Of a stretch of DNA of 64,000 nucleotides, positions 44,067 to 53,015 are shown one piece after another. This DNA comes from JAJXWB01 sp046349215 (GTDB taxonomy: Bacteria; Pseudomonadota; Alphaproteobacteria; Rhizobiales; Beijerinckiaceae): NCBI GenBank assembly GCA_046349215.1, contig JAXMCV010000001.1, positions 620,001-684,000 of the forward strand. The letters are read 5' to 3'. The first letter of the stretch is position 1, and each line of letters opens with the position of its first letter. The translations under genes and the position numbers were made by a program. The notes under the pieces are model-generated. The model was not told the DNA's origin. It was given only the letters and a program-made list of their open reading frames with translations, and made no database searches.

Positions 44067-45200
44067 ATGAAGTCTTTCACCGCCGCAGGCCTGATGCGGG
44101 CGCTTGTCGCCCTGCCCGGGCTTGCTTTCGCCTGCGGCGGCGCGGCTGCGCAGGCGGTCGATTGCAACCGGCTGGCCCTGCAGATCGCCTCGATGGGCCA
44201 GAGCGCCGCGCCGGATCGCGCACAGGACGCCACCCGCAAGGCGCAGACCGATCTCGCCCGCGCGGTGGCCTACGCGCGCTCCATCGGCTGCGAAAAACCG
44301 CAATTCCTGTTCTTCGGCGACCGGCCGGCGCAATGCGACGGCTTGAACGCGCAGATCCAGCGCATGCAGGCCAACGTCGCGCAATTGCAGCGCGCCGCCT
44401 ATGGCGATCCGGGGCTGCGCCAGCAATTACAGAACAAGTACGACACGTGGTGCCGCGACGGCCTGCGGCGCGAACCGAATTTCCTCGAGCGTCTGTTCGG
44501 GACCGGCCCGGACCGCGTCTATCCGCCCGAACCCGGCCCGCCCGGCGAGGAGACCGACGCCGGCCCGATGGGCGGGCCCGTCGCGGTCTGCGTGCGGACC
44601 TGCGACGGCGGGTTCTTCCCGGTCAGCTATTCCGCGCGACGCAGCGACCTCGGCCCGTTGCAGGACCTGTGCACGGCCTTGTGCCCGAACGCCGAAGTGA
44701 AGGTCTACACGCGCTCGATGTCGCGCGACATGCATTCGGCCATCTCGGCCAGCGGCGAAGCCTATTCGGACATGCCGAACGCGTTCCGCTACGAAAAGGT
44801 CGCCGACAAGACGTGCACCTGCAAGCCGCCGGACAAGAGCTGGGTCGAAGCGCTGGCCGAAGCCGAGCAGATGCTGGGCGAACGGCGCAAGGGCGACATG
44901 ATCGTGACGGCCGAGCAGGCCGAGCAGATGTCGCGGCCGAAGCAGCCCGGCGCGGCGCCCGCCACGACGAAGAAGACGAAATTCGACGCCGCCGCAGCGC
45001 AAAAGCTGCTCGACGAGCGCAAGGCGGCCGACGCGCAGAGCGAGGCGGAACGCGCGCTCGCGGCGCAGGCGCCGACGGCCGGCACGCAATCCTCCGGCAT
45101 CAATGTCGGCGAACGCGCCAGCGCCGTGTCGCGCGGCGAGACGCGTGACGCGATCGGCCCTGACGGGCGGCGGCGGCAGATGCGCGTGCTCGGCCAGTAG
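44067..45200 (+). CDS. DUF2865-family exported protein
   Basis: This 377-residue protein has a signal peptide (ending GGAAAQA). The DUF2865 region shows LQRAAYGDPGLRQQLQ, VCVRTCDGGFFPVSYSA and KVADKTCTCKPPDKSW. A charged C-terminal tail rich in Ala, Glu and Lys follows from about residue 285. The family is typical of Hyphomicrobiales and its function is unknown. Conserved Cys pairs suggest disulfides outside the cytoplasm. Confidence 0.92.
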   Translation: MKSFTAAGLMRALVALPGLAFACGGAAAQAVDCNRLALQIASMGQSAAPDRAQDATRKAQTDLARAVAYARSIGCEKPQFLFFGDRPAQCDGLNAQIQRMQANVAQLQRAAYGDPGLRQQLQNKYDTWCRDGLRREPNFLERLFGTGPDRVYPPEPGPPGEETDAGPMGGPVAVCVRTCDGGFFPVSYSARRSDLGPLQDLCTALCPNAEVKVYTRSMSRDMHSAISASGEAYSDMPNAFRYEKVADKTCTCKPPDKSWVEALAEAEQMLGERRKGDMIVTAEQAEQMSRPKQPGAAPATTKKTKFDAAAAQKLLDERKAADAQSEAERALAAQAPTAGTQSSGINVGERASAVSRGETRDAIGPDGRRRQMRVLGQ

Positions 45201-45257
45201 CTGCTTGCGCAGGCGAGCGCCATTCCCGACAATGGCGCAGGCTTCACAGGATCATCC

Positions 45258-45650
45258 ATGACCGACAGTTCCGACGCCACGCCGCGCGGCGATCTCGCCA
45301 TCCGCGTCATCGCCATGCCGGCAGACACGAATGCAAACGGCGACATCTTCGGCGGATGGGTGCTGTCGCGCATGGACCAGGCGGGCGGCATCGCCGGCGT
45401 CGAACGCGCGCAGGGGCGCGTCGTCACGGTCGCCATCGACGCGATGACTTTCGTCCGCCCGGTCAAGGTCGGCGATGTCCTGTGCGTCTATACGGCGATC
45501 GACAGCGTCGGACGCACGTCGATGAAAATCCATGTCGAGGCGTGGGCGCAGCGCTTCCGCACGAACACCAGCGAGAAAGTGACGACAGGCACGTTCACGA
45601 TGGTGGCGGTCGACGACAACGGCAAGCCGAAGGCTATTCCGGTCGCCTGA
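45258..45650 (+). CDS. yciA: Acyl-CoA thioesterase, YciA type
   Basis: This 130-residue hot-dog-fold protein has DTNANGDIFGGWVLSRMDQAGGI, which includes the catalytic Asp and Gly-rich helix of YciA. It also has TFVRPVKVGDVLCVY. YciA hydrolyses a broad range of acyl-CoAs. The length is usual for the family. It stands 57 bp after the DUF2865 gene. Confidence 0.93.
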   Translation: MTDSSDATPRGDLAIRVIAMPADTNANGDIFGGWVLSRMDQAGGIAGVERAQGRVVTVAIDAMTFVRPVKVGDVLCVYTAIDSVGRTSMKIHVEAWAQRFRTNTSEKVTTGTFTMVAVDDNGKPKAIPVA

Positions 45651-45657
45651 CCTGCCC

Positions 45658-45800
45658 TCACGCCGCGTTCGCGATGTCTTCGGGGGGGAATGCGCATGAG
45701 GCAGCGCACGCCCTGTTCATGAAAATCGAGGTCGGCGCCGCCGAGCGGCGAATAGCCGAGACTGCGCGCGATGACGGTGCGGCCGAAGCTACGGCCCGTC
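45658..45800 (-). pseudogene. Remnant of a sensor histidine kinase C-terminus (HWE type)
   Basis: On the minus strand the frame SFGRTVIARSLGYSPLGGADLDF continues into EQGVRCLMRIPP. After correction of a one-base change in a run of seven C (plus-strand G run 45682-45688) it ends EDIANAA with a stop. This matches the last part of HWE-family kinases, where FG-TxxxRS, GG-x-x-x-F and G-x-x-x-x-x-x-IP are conserved. An in-frame stop sits just upstream, and no other kinase part is found. It is a decayed gene end lying between yciA and shc. Confidence 0.65.
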
Positions 45801-45857
45801 TAGGCGGCGAGCGAACGCAGGCGCTTCGACGCATGGCCCCGGAAGCTTTGCTGCGCT

Positions 45858-47903
45858 TCAGACGGCGGCGCGTCGTCCGATCATTCGCGCCGCGCGCGAC
45901 AGCGCCATGACCGGAAAATAGTGGCGATAAAGATCGTAGCGGAGCATGAAGGCGCGCGACAGTTCGGCCCCCTGCATCAGTCGCTTCTGCAACAACGGAT
46001 CGGAAAGCTTGATCGTCTGGCCGACGCCGTAGCCCGGGAAACCCGTCCCGGTATATTGCGCTTCCGCCCATGTTCCGCTGGCCTGCCGCTCGATCAGGTA
46101 GTGGCAGCCGCGTTCGATGGCTTCGACATCATCCGCGCGATCGGCGGCGACCAGCGCCATAACGGCCCACGCCGTCTGCGACGCGGTCGTTGCGCCGCGA
46201 CCGGCGGCGGCGATGTCCATGTAGGAAGCGCAGGTCTCGCCCCAACCGCCGTCATCCTGCTGGCGCGTCTTCAGCCAGTCGCAGGCGCGCGCGACATAAG
46301 GCTGGCTCATGTCCTCGCCGATCGCCTCGAGCGCCGGCAGCACGGCGCCTGTGCCGTAGATGTAATTGACGCCCCAGCGCCCGAACCACGCGCCGTCGGC
46401 TTCCTGCTCGCGACGCAGGTAGTCGAGCGCGCGGACCATCGCGGGATGCGTCTTCTGCAGGCCGAGCTTGGCGAAGGCTTCGACGACATGCGCGGTCACG
46501 TCCACCGACGGCGGATCGAGCGCCTCGCCGAAATCGCAGAACGGAATCCTGGTCAGCAACTGGCGGTCGTTGTCCTTGTCGAAGGCGCCCCAGCCGCCGC
46601 CACGGCTCTGCATGGCGATCAGCCAGTTCACGCCGCGCTCGATCGCCTCCTCGATCCCCTTCGCGCGCCAGAAAGGATCGTTGCGGAATGGCGCGAGCGC
46701 GATCAGCGCTACCGCCGTGTCGTCGACATCGGGATAGAAGTTGTTGGCGTATTCGAAGGCCCAGCCGCCGGGTTCGACGTCGGGCAGTTTCACCGACCAG
46801 TCGCCCTTCACGCGGACCTGGCGGTCGAGCACCCATTGCACGGCCTTCTCGACTTCAGCCGGATATTCTCCGCAAAGCCCGGCGTCCTCGAAGGCGAGCA
46901 GCGTCAGGATCGTATCCCATACGGGCGAATTGGTCGCCTGGATGTACGTCGCCTCGCCGACATCGACGCGCCAGCCGGGATCGTTGAGGCAATCGAATCC
47001 TTTCGCCATCACGGGATGGCGATGGCCGTAGCCTTCGACATGCAGCGCCATGAGGCCGTAGATCCAGGGCGGCTGGATGCCCCCCCAGCCGCCGTCCGAA
47101 TCCTGATGCCGTATCATCCATTCGAGCGCGCGGCTGATCGCGGCGCGACGGATCATGCCTGTCGGCGCCTTGCTGCCCCTGCCTTGCAAGCGATGCAGGA
47201 CCTTGTCGGCGCCGCGGAAGAACGAGTCCCAAAGGCCTGCCTCCGCCTTACGCGGCAGATCGTAATCGAAGGCGTCGCGCCCGTCCGGAAACAGCGCGTC
47301 GAGACGATTGCCGGGCGGGAGCGGACGGCTCGGCCGATGCGCGGAGAGGACCGCGATCGGCATCAGCGTGGCGCGCGCCCATTGTGCGAAATTGTAGATG
47401 GAGAAGGGAAACCAGACGGGAAACCAGATGACTTCCGGCGGAATGTTCGGCGCCTTCTCCCACGGCCATTCGCCGATCAGCGCCAGCCAGTAGCGCGTGA
47501 AGACGCGCACGTTGCGCAGGCCGCCCTTGGACCGTATCCACGCGAGGGCTCTTGCGAGCGCCAGTTCGTCGTCGCCGTGGCCGAGCGAACGCAGCGCCGC
47601 ATAGGCCTCCACCGTCGCGTTGATGTCGCCGTTCGGGGCGTCGAAATAAACGTCCCAGGCGCCGTCGGGCCGCTGCGTCTGCAGCAGCGCAGCGCCGAGG
47701 CGACGGCGCAGGGGATGATCTTCGAGCCCCAGGAACCACAGCGCGAGGCACCATTGCGCCTCGATACAGGCGTTGGTTTCGGCGCGGCCGACCCAATGGC
47801 CGTCCGGCTTCTGCCGCTCGATCAGCCATTGCGCGGCCGCGCGCACGGTCGATTGCAGCGCGCTCGCGAAATTGTCGGCGGTGGGCCGGAGGGGCGCGTT
47901 CAT
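45858..47903 (-). CDS. shc: Squalene-hopene cyclase
   Basis: This 681-residue terpene cyclase makes hopene from squalene, the first step to hopanoid lipids. The catalytic acid motif DXDD is present as YPDVDDTAV near residue 393. Several QW repeats are visible (QKPDGHWVG, QDSDGGWGG, QSRGGGWGAFD, QDDGGWGET). Length matches bacterial enzymes. Unlike many hopanoid producers, no hpn genes flank it here. The neighbour upstream is gltX and downstream is a kinase remnant. Confidence 0.97.
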   Translation of the reverse strand: MNAPLRPTADNFASALQSTVRAAAQWLIERQKPDGHWVGRAETNACIEAQWCLALWFLGLEDHPLRRRLGAALLQTQRPDGAWDVYFDAPNGDINATVEAYAALRSLGHGDDELALARALAWIRSKGGLRNVRVFTRYWLALIGEWPWEKAPNIPPEVIWFPVWFPFSIYNFAQWARATLMPIAVLSAHRPSRPLPPGNRLDALFPDGRDAFDYDLPRKAEAGLWDSFFRGADKVLHRLQGRGSKAPTGMIRRAAISRALEWMIRHQDSDGGWGGIQPPWIYGLMALHVEGYGHRHPVMAKGFDCLNDPGWRVDVGEATYIQATNSPVWDTILTLLAFEDAGLCGEYPAEVEKAVQWVLDRQVRVKGDWSVKLPDVEPGGWAFEYANNFYPDVDDTAVALIALAPFRNDPFWRAKGIEEAIERGVNWLIAMQSRGGGWGAFDKDNDRQLLTRIPFCDFGEALDPPSVDVTAHVVEAFAKLGLQKTHPAMVRALDYLRREQEADGAWFGRWGVNYIYGTGAVLPALEAIGEDMSQPYVARACDWLKTRQQDDGGWGETCASYMDIAAAGRGATTASQTAWAVMALVAADRADDVEAIERGCHYLIERQASGTWAEAQYTGTGFPGYGVGQTIKLSDPLLQKRLMQGAELSRAFMLRYDLYRHYFPVMALSRAARMIGRRAAV

Positions 47904-47946
47904 GGGCGCTTTCTACGCCAGCCGGCGGCGTCGGCCAAACGGGCGC

Positions 47947-49290
47947 TCATGCGCCAAGGCGGCTCGCGGCGCGCGCCCGACCGATCAAGGGGAGAAGCTT
48001 CGTCAGTTCCGGGCCGTTTTCGCGCCCGGTCAGCGCCAGCCGCAACGGATGGAACAATGCCCTGCCCTTGCGTCCGGTCGCCGCCTTCACCGCGCCTGTC
48101 CATGCCACCCAGGTGGCATCGTCGAACGGCTCCGCCGGCAGCAGCTTCGCGGCCTCCCGGCAGAATTCCGCGTCCTCGACAATTGGTTCGATCTCGCCCT
48201 CGACGATCCGCCACCAGCCGACGACATCGAGGAAGGTGTCGAGATTGCCGCGCACCGCGAGCCAGAAGGCTTCGGCGCGGGCGCCGACGATGTCGTGCGC
48301 CGCCAGCCGCTCGCGCACGTCCTCGAAACCGAACCGGTGCAGCGTGCGCTGGGTGAGCGCGCGCAGGTCTTCGGGATCGAATTTCGCGGAATTGCGGGAA
48401 ATGTGCGCGAGATCGAAGGATTGCGCCAACTCGACCAGCGACGTCGTCGCGTGTACTTCGTCGGACGTGCCGGTGAGAACGGCGAGAGAAGCGACCGCCA
48501 TCGCCTCGACGCCGCTGTCGCGCAGCGAAGCAATCGACAGGGCGCCGGTCCGCTTCGACAGACCGCCGCCGGTCGCATCTACGAGCAGGTTGTGATGCGC
48601 GAAGCGCGGCGTGCGGCCGGCGTCGGCCAGCGACTCGAACAATTGAATCTGCACGGCGGTGTTGGTGACGTGATCCTCGCCGCGAATGATGTCGGTCACG
48701 CCCATGTCGATGTCGTCGACGACCGAGGTAAACGTGTAGAGGAAGGTGCCGTCCTCACGGATCATCACAGGATCGGAAAGCGAAGCGCAGTCGATGTGCG
48801 AGGGACCGCGCACGCCATCGTTCCATTCGACGACGCGCTGGTCGAGCCTGAAGCGCCAGTGCGGCTTGCGGCCTTCGGCTTCGAGGCGCGCGCGTTCCTC
48901 GGGCGACAGCCGCAGCGCCGCGCGGTCATAGACGGGCGGCAGCCCGCGCGCCTGCTGCAATTTGCGCCGGCGGTCGAGTTCGCCCGGCGTTTCGTAGGCC
49001 GGATAGAGCGAACCGGCGGCCTTCAGCCGGTCGGCGGCCTTTTCGTACAGCGCGATGCGGTCGGACTGGCGGAACGTCGCCTGCGGCGCGATCCCGAGCC
49101 AGCCCAGGTCGATCTCGATCGAACGGGCGAATTCGTCGGTCGAGCGTGCAACGTCGGTATCGTCGAAACGCAGGATGAAGGTTCCGCCCTGCCGGGCGGC
49201 GAACAAATAGTTGAGCAGGGCCGTCCGGGCGTTGCCGATGTGGATGCGGCCGGTGGGCGATGGCGCGAAACGGACGACGGGAGCGGACAT
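47947..49290 (-). CDS. gltX: Glutamyl-tRNA synthetase
   Basis: This 447-residue class I synthetase has the HIGH-type motif in RFAPSPTGRIHIGNART and the KMSKS equivalent as GGGLSKRTG near residue 240. The C-terminal anticodon-binding helical domain is present, so this is a full GltX and not the short GluQRS. Alphaproteobacteria often carry two gltX genes with different tRNA specificity. Which type this is cannot be read by eye. Confidence 0.94.
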   Translation of the reverse strand: MSAPVVRFAPSPTGRIHIGNARTALLNYLFAARQGGTFILRFDDTDVARSTDEFARSIEIDLGWLGIAPQATFRQSDRIALYEKAADRLKAAGSLYPAYETPGELDRRRKLQQARGLPPVYDRAALRLSPEERARLEAEGRKPHWRFRLDQRVVEWNDGVRGPSHIDCASLSDPVMIREDGTFLYTFTSVVDDIDMGVTDIIRGEDHVTNTAVQIQLFESLADAGRTPRFAHHNLLVDATGGGLSKRTGALSIASLRDSGVEAMAVASLAVLTGTSDEVHATTSLVELAQSFDLAHISRNSAKFDPEDLRALTQRTLHRFGFEDVRERLAAHDIVGARAEAFWLAVRGNLDTFLDVVGWWRIVEGEIEPIVEDAEFCREAAKLLPAEPFDDATWVAWTGAVKAATGRKGRALFHPLRLALTGRENGPELTKLLPLIGRARAASRLGA

Positions 49291-49445
49291 GAGGCTCGCG
49301 ATATGTAACCGGCGCACGTCGCGCCGCGCCGGGGTTTTCGCAGAAGGCGCGCGAATTGTTAAGGGCGCCGCGCCTTACGAGGTAAGTTCTTAAATCTCCA
49401 TAAGGGGTTCGCAGGCTATCAACGGCCGATCGGGCGGAGGGGCGC

Positions 49446-50246
49446 TTGCGACTGATGGGGGAAACACGGCTCGGCCTGCTTGCCGTCGTCACGGCGGTGA
49501 CGCTGTCGGCCATCCTCGCCTCTGCGGCCATCACCTACGGCATGATGCGCATCGCGCTCGGCGACAGCCCCGACGCAGTCCTGACGGCGGCGCAGGCCAT
49601 GCGCATCGCCATGATCATCGGGATCGCCGCGCCGCTGGCCATTGCGCCGCCCCTGACCGTCCGCATTTCGCGGTTGGCGGTCGAGGCGCATGCGGCGCGC
49701 CGCGAGCTCGAAGAACTCGCCCACAAGGATGCTCTGACGGAACTCGCCAATCGGCGCGGCTTCGACCGCGCCGCCGAGACGCGCCTGCGCGCCGCCGCCG
49801 CCGCCGGCGAACCGGCTGTCGCCCTGATGATCGACATCGACCGCTTCAAATCGTTCAATGACCGGCTCGGCCACGATTTCGGCGACGAGGCCTTGCGCCA
49901 TGTCGCCGACGCGCTGCGGCGCTCCGGGCTGACCGAGTTCGGCCTGGCGGCCCGTTATGGCGGCGACGAATTCGTCGCGCTGCTGACGGGGGCCGAGACG
50001 CGCCACGCGCACGCCTGCGCCCAGCGCACGCTCGCCTTCTGCACCGGCGCGCCGGTCGTGACCAAGACGGAAACCGCCCGCCTGACCGTCAGCATCGGAT
50101 GCGCGCGCGTCGAGCGCGCGCCGGCGGACCTGAAGCTCCTGTTGCGGTCAGCCGACCTCGCGCTCATGGAAGCGAAATCCGAAGGGCGCAATCGCATCGC
50201 CACCATCGAGAGCGTTTGCGCGCCCGCGCTGGAGGCGGCGGCGTAA
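49446..50246 (+). CDS. Membrane diguanylate cyclase (GGDEF)
   Basis: This 266-residue protein has two membrane helices (about residues 10-32 and 52-70) and a short helical linker. A GGDEF domain follows with the intact active site YGGDEFVALL near residue 177, plus metal Asp in LMIDIDRFKSFND. It makes cyclic di-GMP. No RxxD inhibitory site is seen five residues before GGDEF. The TTG at 49446 has GGAGGGG at normal spacing; an ATG three codons later is the alternative. Confidence 0.92.
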   Translation: MRLMGETRLGLLAVVTAVTLSAILASAAITYGMMRIALGDSPDAVLTAAQAMRIAMIIGIAAPLAIAPPLTVRISRLAVEAHAARRELEELAHKDALTELANRRGFDRAAETRLRAAAAAGEPAVALMIDIDRFKSFNDRLGHDFGDEALRHVADALRRSGLTEFGLAARYGGDEFVALLTGAETRHAHACAQRTLAFCTGAPVVTKTETARLTVSIGCARVERAPADLKLLLRSADLALMEAKSEGRNRIATIESVCAPALEAAA

Positions 50247-50348
50247 GGCCGCCGGCCACCGCTGTCATGCGAGCTTTTGCGACGCCCGACCGGCCGATCC
50301 CGGCGGCGATCGAGAGACGGAAGAAACGATCAGATCTTCGGTGGTCTG

Positions 50349-50425
50349 GATGGTGGGCGCGACAGGGATTGAACCTGTGACCCCTCCCGTGTGAAGGGAG
50401 TGCTCTCCCGCTGAGCTACGCGCCC
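50349..50425 (-). tRNA. tRNA-Val(CAC)
   Basis: The minus strand folds as a full cloverleaf. The acceptor is GGGCGCG/CGCGCCC and the D arm is GCTCAGCGGGAGAGC. The anticodon stem CTCCC/GGGAG holds loop TTCACAC (anticodon CAC), the T arm contains GGTTCAATCC, and a CCA end is encoded. It decodes GUG. Confidence 0.96.
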
Positions 50426-50477
50426 GCCGGGCCTTGCGGCCGGACGCGCAGGGTTTAGGCGGGCCGGGATACGCCCG

Positions 50478-51152
50478 TCAAGGCGCAATCGCCGCAACGG
50501 CCTCCCACAGCGCGTCGAAATGCGAAATCACCCGGTCTGGGCCGAGTTCGTGGACCGGGGTGTCCGTATAGCCGAAATCCACCGCGACGACCGGCACGCC
50601 GAGATTGCGCGCCGTGTCGATGTCCGTGCGCGAATCCCCCACCATGATCGCGCGCGCGACCTGGCCGCCGGCCGCCTCGATCGTCGCGCGCAGGACGCGC
50701 GGGTCGGGCTTGGGGCACTCGAACGTGTCCTGCCCGACGATGACACGGAAACGGTCGGCGACGCCCAGCGCCTGCAGGAGCTTGCGGGCCGGCGCCTCGG
50801 TCTTGTTGGTGCAGACGGCGAACGCCCAGCCCGCCGCCTCGAAACGGTCGAGCGCCTCGATCACGCCGGGAAAGAGGAAGCTCTCGTCGGCGATATGCGC
50901 TTCGTAATGGGCCAGAAAATCGCCGAACAATTGCTGCAGTTTCGCCGGCTCCAGCGGAACGTTCTGCGCCGCGAAGCCGCGTTGGATGAGCGCGCGGGCG
51001 CCCATGCCGAGCATGAAGCGCGCCTGAGACAGCGGCAGGGGCGCGACGCCCTCGCGCTTCAGCACGAAATTCAGCGTGCCGATCAGGTCGCCGGCGGTTT
51101 CGGCGAGCGTGCCGTCGAGGTCGAAGACGAGGAGCGGAGGAACGTCGGACAT
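50478..51152 (-). CDS. gph: Phosphoglycolate phosphatase-like HAD hydrolase
   Basis: This 224-residue protein has the HAD motif I LLVFDLDGTLAETAGDL, motif II AVCTNKTE, the Lys in CPKPDPRVL and motif III acids in MVGDSRTDIDTARN. The cap domain and overall similarity fit Gph, which removes phosphate from 2-phosphoglycolate formed by DNA repair or Rubisco. Related nucleotidases are possible. The start MSDVPP at 51152 was preferred over seven extra residues upstream. Confidence 0.88.
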   Translation of the reverse strand: MSDVPPLLVFDLDGTLAETAGDLIGTLNFVLKREGVAPLPLSQARFMLGMGARALIQRGFAAQNVPLEPAKLQQLFGDFLAHYEAHIADESFLFPGVIEALDRFEAAGWAFAVCTNKTEAPARKLLQALGVADRFRVIVGQDTFECPKPDPRVLRATIEAAGGQVARAIMVGDSRTDIDTARNLGVPVVAVDFGYTDTPVHELGPDRVISHFDALWEAVAAIAP

Positions 51153-51250
51153 ATTCCGGACTAGGCGGGCCAACGGGTCCGCGTCAACCCGGCGTTAACC
51201 ATGTTCGTGCTGGATCGGACAGGATTTCCGTTCCGCCCAGGGGCCGCGTC

Positions 51251-51616
51251 ATGCACCGCATTCTCGTCCGTTTCGCCGCCGTCGCCGGCCTTTCGCTGGC
51301 AGGATCCGCAGCTCTCGCCGGCTCCTACGAGTTCCTGGCGGCGCCGGAAATCATCCTCAACCGCGTGTACCGCCTGGACAAGGCCACCGGCGAGATCGGC
51401 GCCTGCCAGTACGGCCTCAAGGAAGGCTCGATCGGCGTGACCCTCTGCTACCCGCCCGGCGAAGGCGCGACGGCGCAGGCCTCCAGCGAATACGGCCTCG
51501 TCGCCTCCCGCCACGAGCACGAGGGGGGCGTGTTCCGCGTCGACCTGCGGTCCGGAACCATGTCTATCTGCTACGTGCTCAACGATTCCGTGGTCTGCAC
51601 GCCGCCGGGCAAGTAG
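51251..51616 (+). CDS. Small secreted protein, 121 aa
   Basis: A signal peptide (MHRILVRFAAVAGLSLAGSAALA) is followed by a 98-residue beta-rich domain with four Cys (GACQYGL, TLCYPP, SICYVL, VVCTPP). It contains ILNRVYRLDKATGEIGACQY. The second half repeats the pattern RVDLRSGTMSICYV, so it may be two similar strands-plus-Cys modules. No known family recognised. It stands between gph (divergent) and rpiA. Confidence 0.75.
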   Translation: MHRILVRFAAVAGLSLAGSAALAGSYEFLAAPEIILNRVYRLDKATGEIGACQYGLKEGSIGVTLCYPPGEGATAQASSEYGLVASRHEHEGGVFRVDLRSGTMSICYVLNDSVVCTPPGK

Positions 51617-51686
51617 GACCGCCGCTTCAGATTGCGTTTTCGCCCGTAAGCCGATATCCCGCCGCATCGGTTCGCGCGGGAGAAGC

Positions 51687-52406
51687 ATGTCCGGGCCTTC
51701 AGCCATTTCTCAGGACGAGGCCAAGCGGCTGGCGGCCGCCCGCGCCGCGGAATTCGTGCGTCCGGGCATGCGGCTCGGCCTTGGCACGGGATCGACCGCC
51801 GCCTTCTTCGTCGACATTCTGGGCGCAAAGGTGCGCGACGGGCTCGATATCGTCGGCGTGCCGACATCCGAGCGCACGCGCCTGCAGGCGGAGGGGCTCG
51901 GCATCCGGCTTTCCACGCTCGACGAAACGCCGGAACTGGACCTGACGGTCGACGGCGCCGACGAGTTCGATTCCAGGTTGCGGCTGGTCAAGGGCGGCGG
52001 CGGCGCCCTGCTGCGCGAGAAGATCGTGGCGGCGGCTTCGGCCCGCATGGTGGTTATCGCCGACGAGACAAAGGAAGTGGCGCAGCTCGGCCGCTTTCCG
52101 CTGCCGGTCGAGGTCGATCGTTTCGGAATGGAATCGACGCGGCGGCACATCGGGCGGGCGATCGCTGACCTCGGCCTGTCCGGCAAGGTCTCTCTGCGGA
52201 CGAAGACCGACGGCCATGCTTTCGTCACGGACGGCGGGCATGCGATCTTCGACTGCCAGCTGGGCGCCATTCGCGACCCGGAGGCGCTCGCCGCCGCCCT
52301 TGTCGCCATTCCCGGCGTCGTCGAGCACGGATTGTTCATTGGACTTGCGAACGCCGTCGTCATAGCCGGCGCATCGGGGGTCCGCGTCATCGGCGAAACG
52401 GCCTGA
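51687..52406 (+). CDS. rpiA: Ribose-5-phosphate isomerase A
   Basis: This 239-residue enzyme interconverts ribose 5-phosphate and ribulose 5-phosphate. Family motifs are GLGTGSTAAFF, TVDGADEFD with catalytic acids, and KGGGGALLREKIVA with the active-site Glu/Lys. Length is normal. The DUF2059 gene follows by 43 bp on the same strand. Confidence 0.96.
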   Translation: MSGPSAISQDEAKRLAAARAAEFVRPGMRLGLGTGSTAAFFVDILGAKVRDGLDIVGVPTSERTRLQAEGLGIRLSTLDETPELDLTVDGADEFDSRLRLVKGGGGALLREKIVAAASARMVVIADETKEVAQLGRFPLPVEVDRFGMESTRRHIGRAIADLGLSGKVSLRTKTDGHAFVTDGGHAIFDCQLGAIRDPEALAAALVAIPGVVEHGLFIGLANAVVIAGASGVRVIGETA

Positions 52407-52449
52407 GCCGCAACGCTTCCTGAAAACCGCGCTTTCCCAGGAGAAAAAC

Positions 52450-52998
52450 GTGAAGATTGCCACCCTGCCCCGCGCGTTCGGCCTTGCCGCCCTCCTCGCA
52501 GCCGGCCCCGCGTTCGCCCAGGCGCCCGCGCCAGCGGCCAAGCCCGCAGCGGCTGCGCCCGCCGCGACGCCGGCGGAGCCGACCGCCGCCCAGATCGCAC
52601 TCGGCCGCGAGATCGTCGTGGCGTCAGGCATGGCGCGTTCGTTCGATATCGCCGTGCCGCAATTCCTCGACCAGATCGCCACGCGCCTGACCCAGACCCG
52701 TCCGGACCTGATCAAGGACCTGAACGTCGTGCTGGAGCAGATCAAGCCGGAATTCGACAAGCGCACGGCGACGGTGATCGACCAGGCGGCGCGCTCCTAT
52801 GCCCAGCGATTCACCGAGGACGAGCTCAAGCAGATTTCAGGCTTCTTCAAGAGCGCCGCCGGCGCCAAATATGTCGAGACGCAGCCGCTCGTGTTCAACG
52901 ATGTGTTCGTCGCGATGCAGGCCTGGCAGAAGCAATTGTCGACGGACATGATGGCGCGCGTGCGCGAGGAAATGAAGAAGAAGGGCCACGACATCTAG
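52450..52998 (+). CDS. DUF2059-family exported protein
   Basis: This 182-residue protein has a signal peptide (MKIATLPRAFGLAALLAAGPAFA), then an Ala/Pro-rich linker. A helical DUF2059 domain follows, ending EELKQISGFF-like as ELKQISGFFKSAAGAKY. The family is exported and of unknown role. It lies between rpiA and gor with short spacers, so it is probably in one operon with them. Confidence 0.92.
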   Translation: MKIATLPRAFGLAALLAAGPAFAQAPAPAAKPAAAAPAATPAEPTAAQIALGREIVVASGMARSFDIAVPQFLDQIATRLTQTRPDLIKDLNVVLEQIKPEFDKRTATVIDQAARSYAQRFTEDELKQISGFFKSAAGAKYVETQPLVFNDVFVAMQAWQKQLSTDMMARVREEMKKKGHDI

Positions 52999-53015
52999 TC
53001 GGCCGGAGGAAGAGC

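Noticed and set aside
45921..48356. An 811-codon open frame on the plus strand
   Set aside because: It is antisense to squalene-hopene cyclase and the end of gltX; no motif is present.
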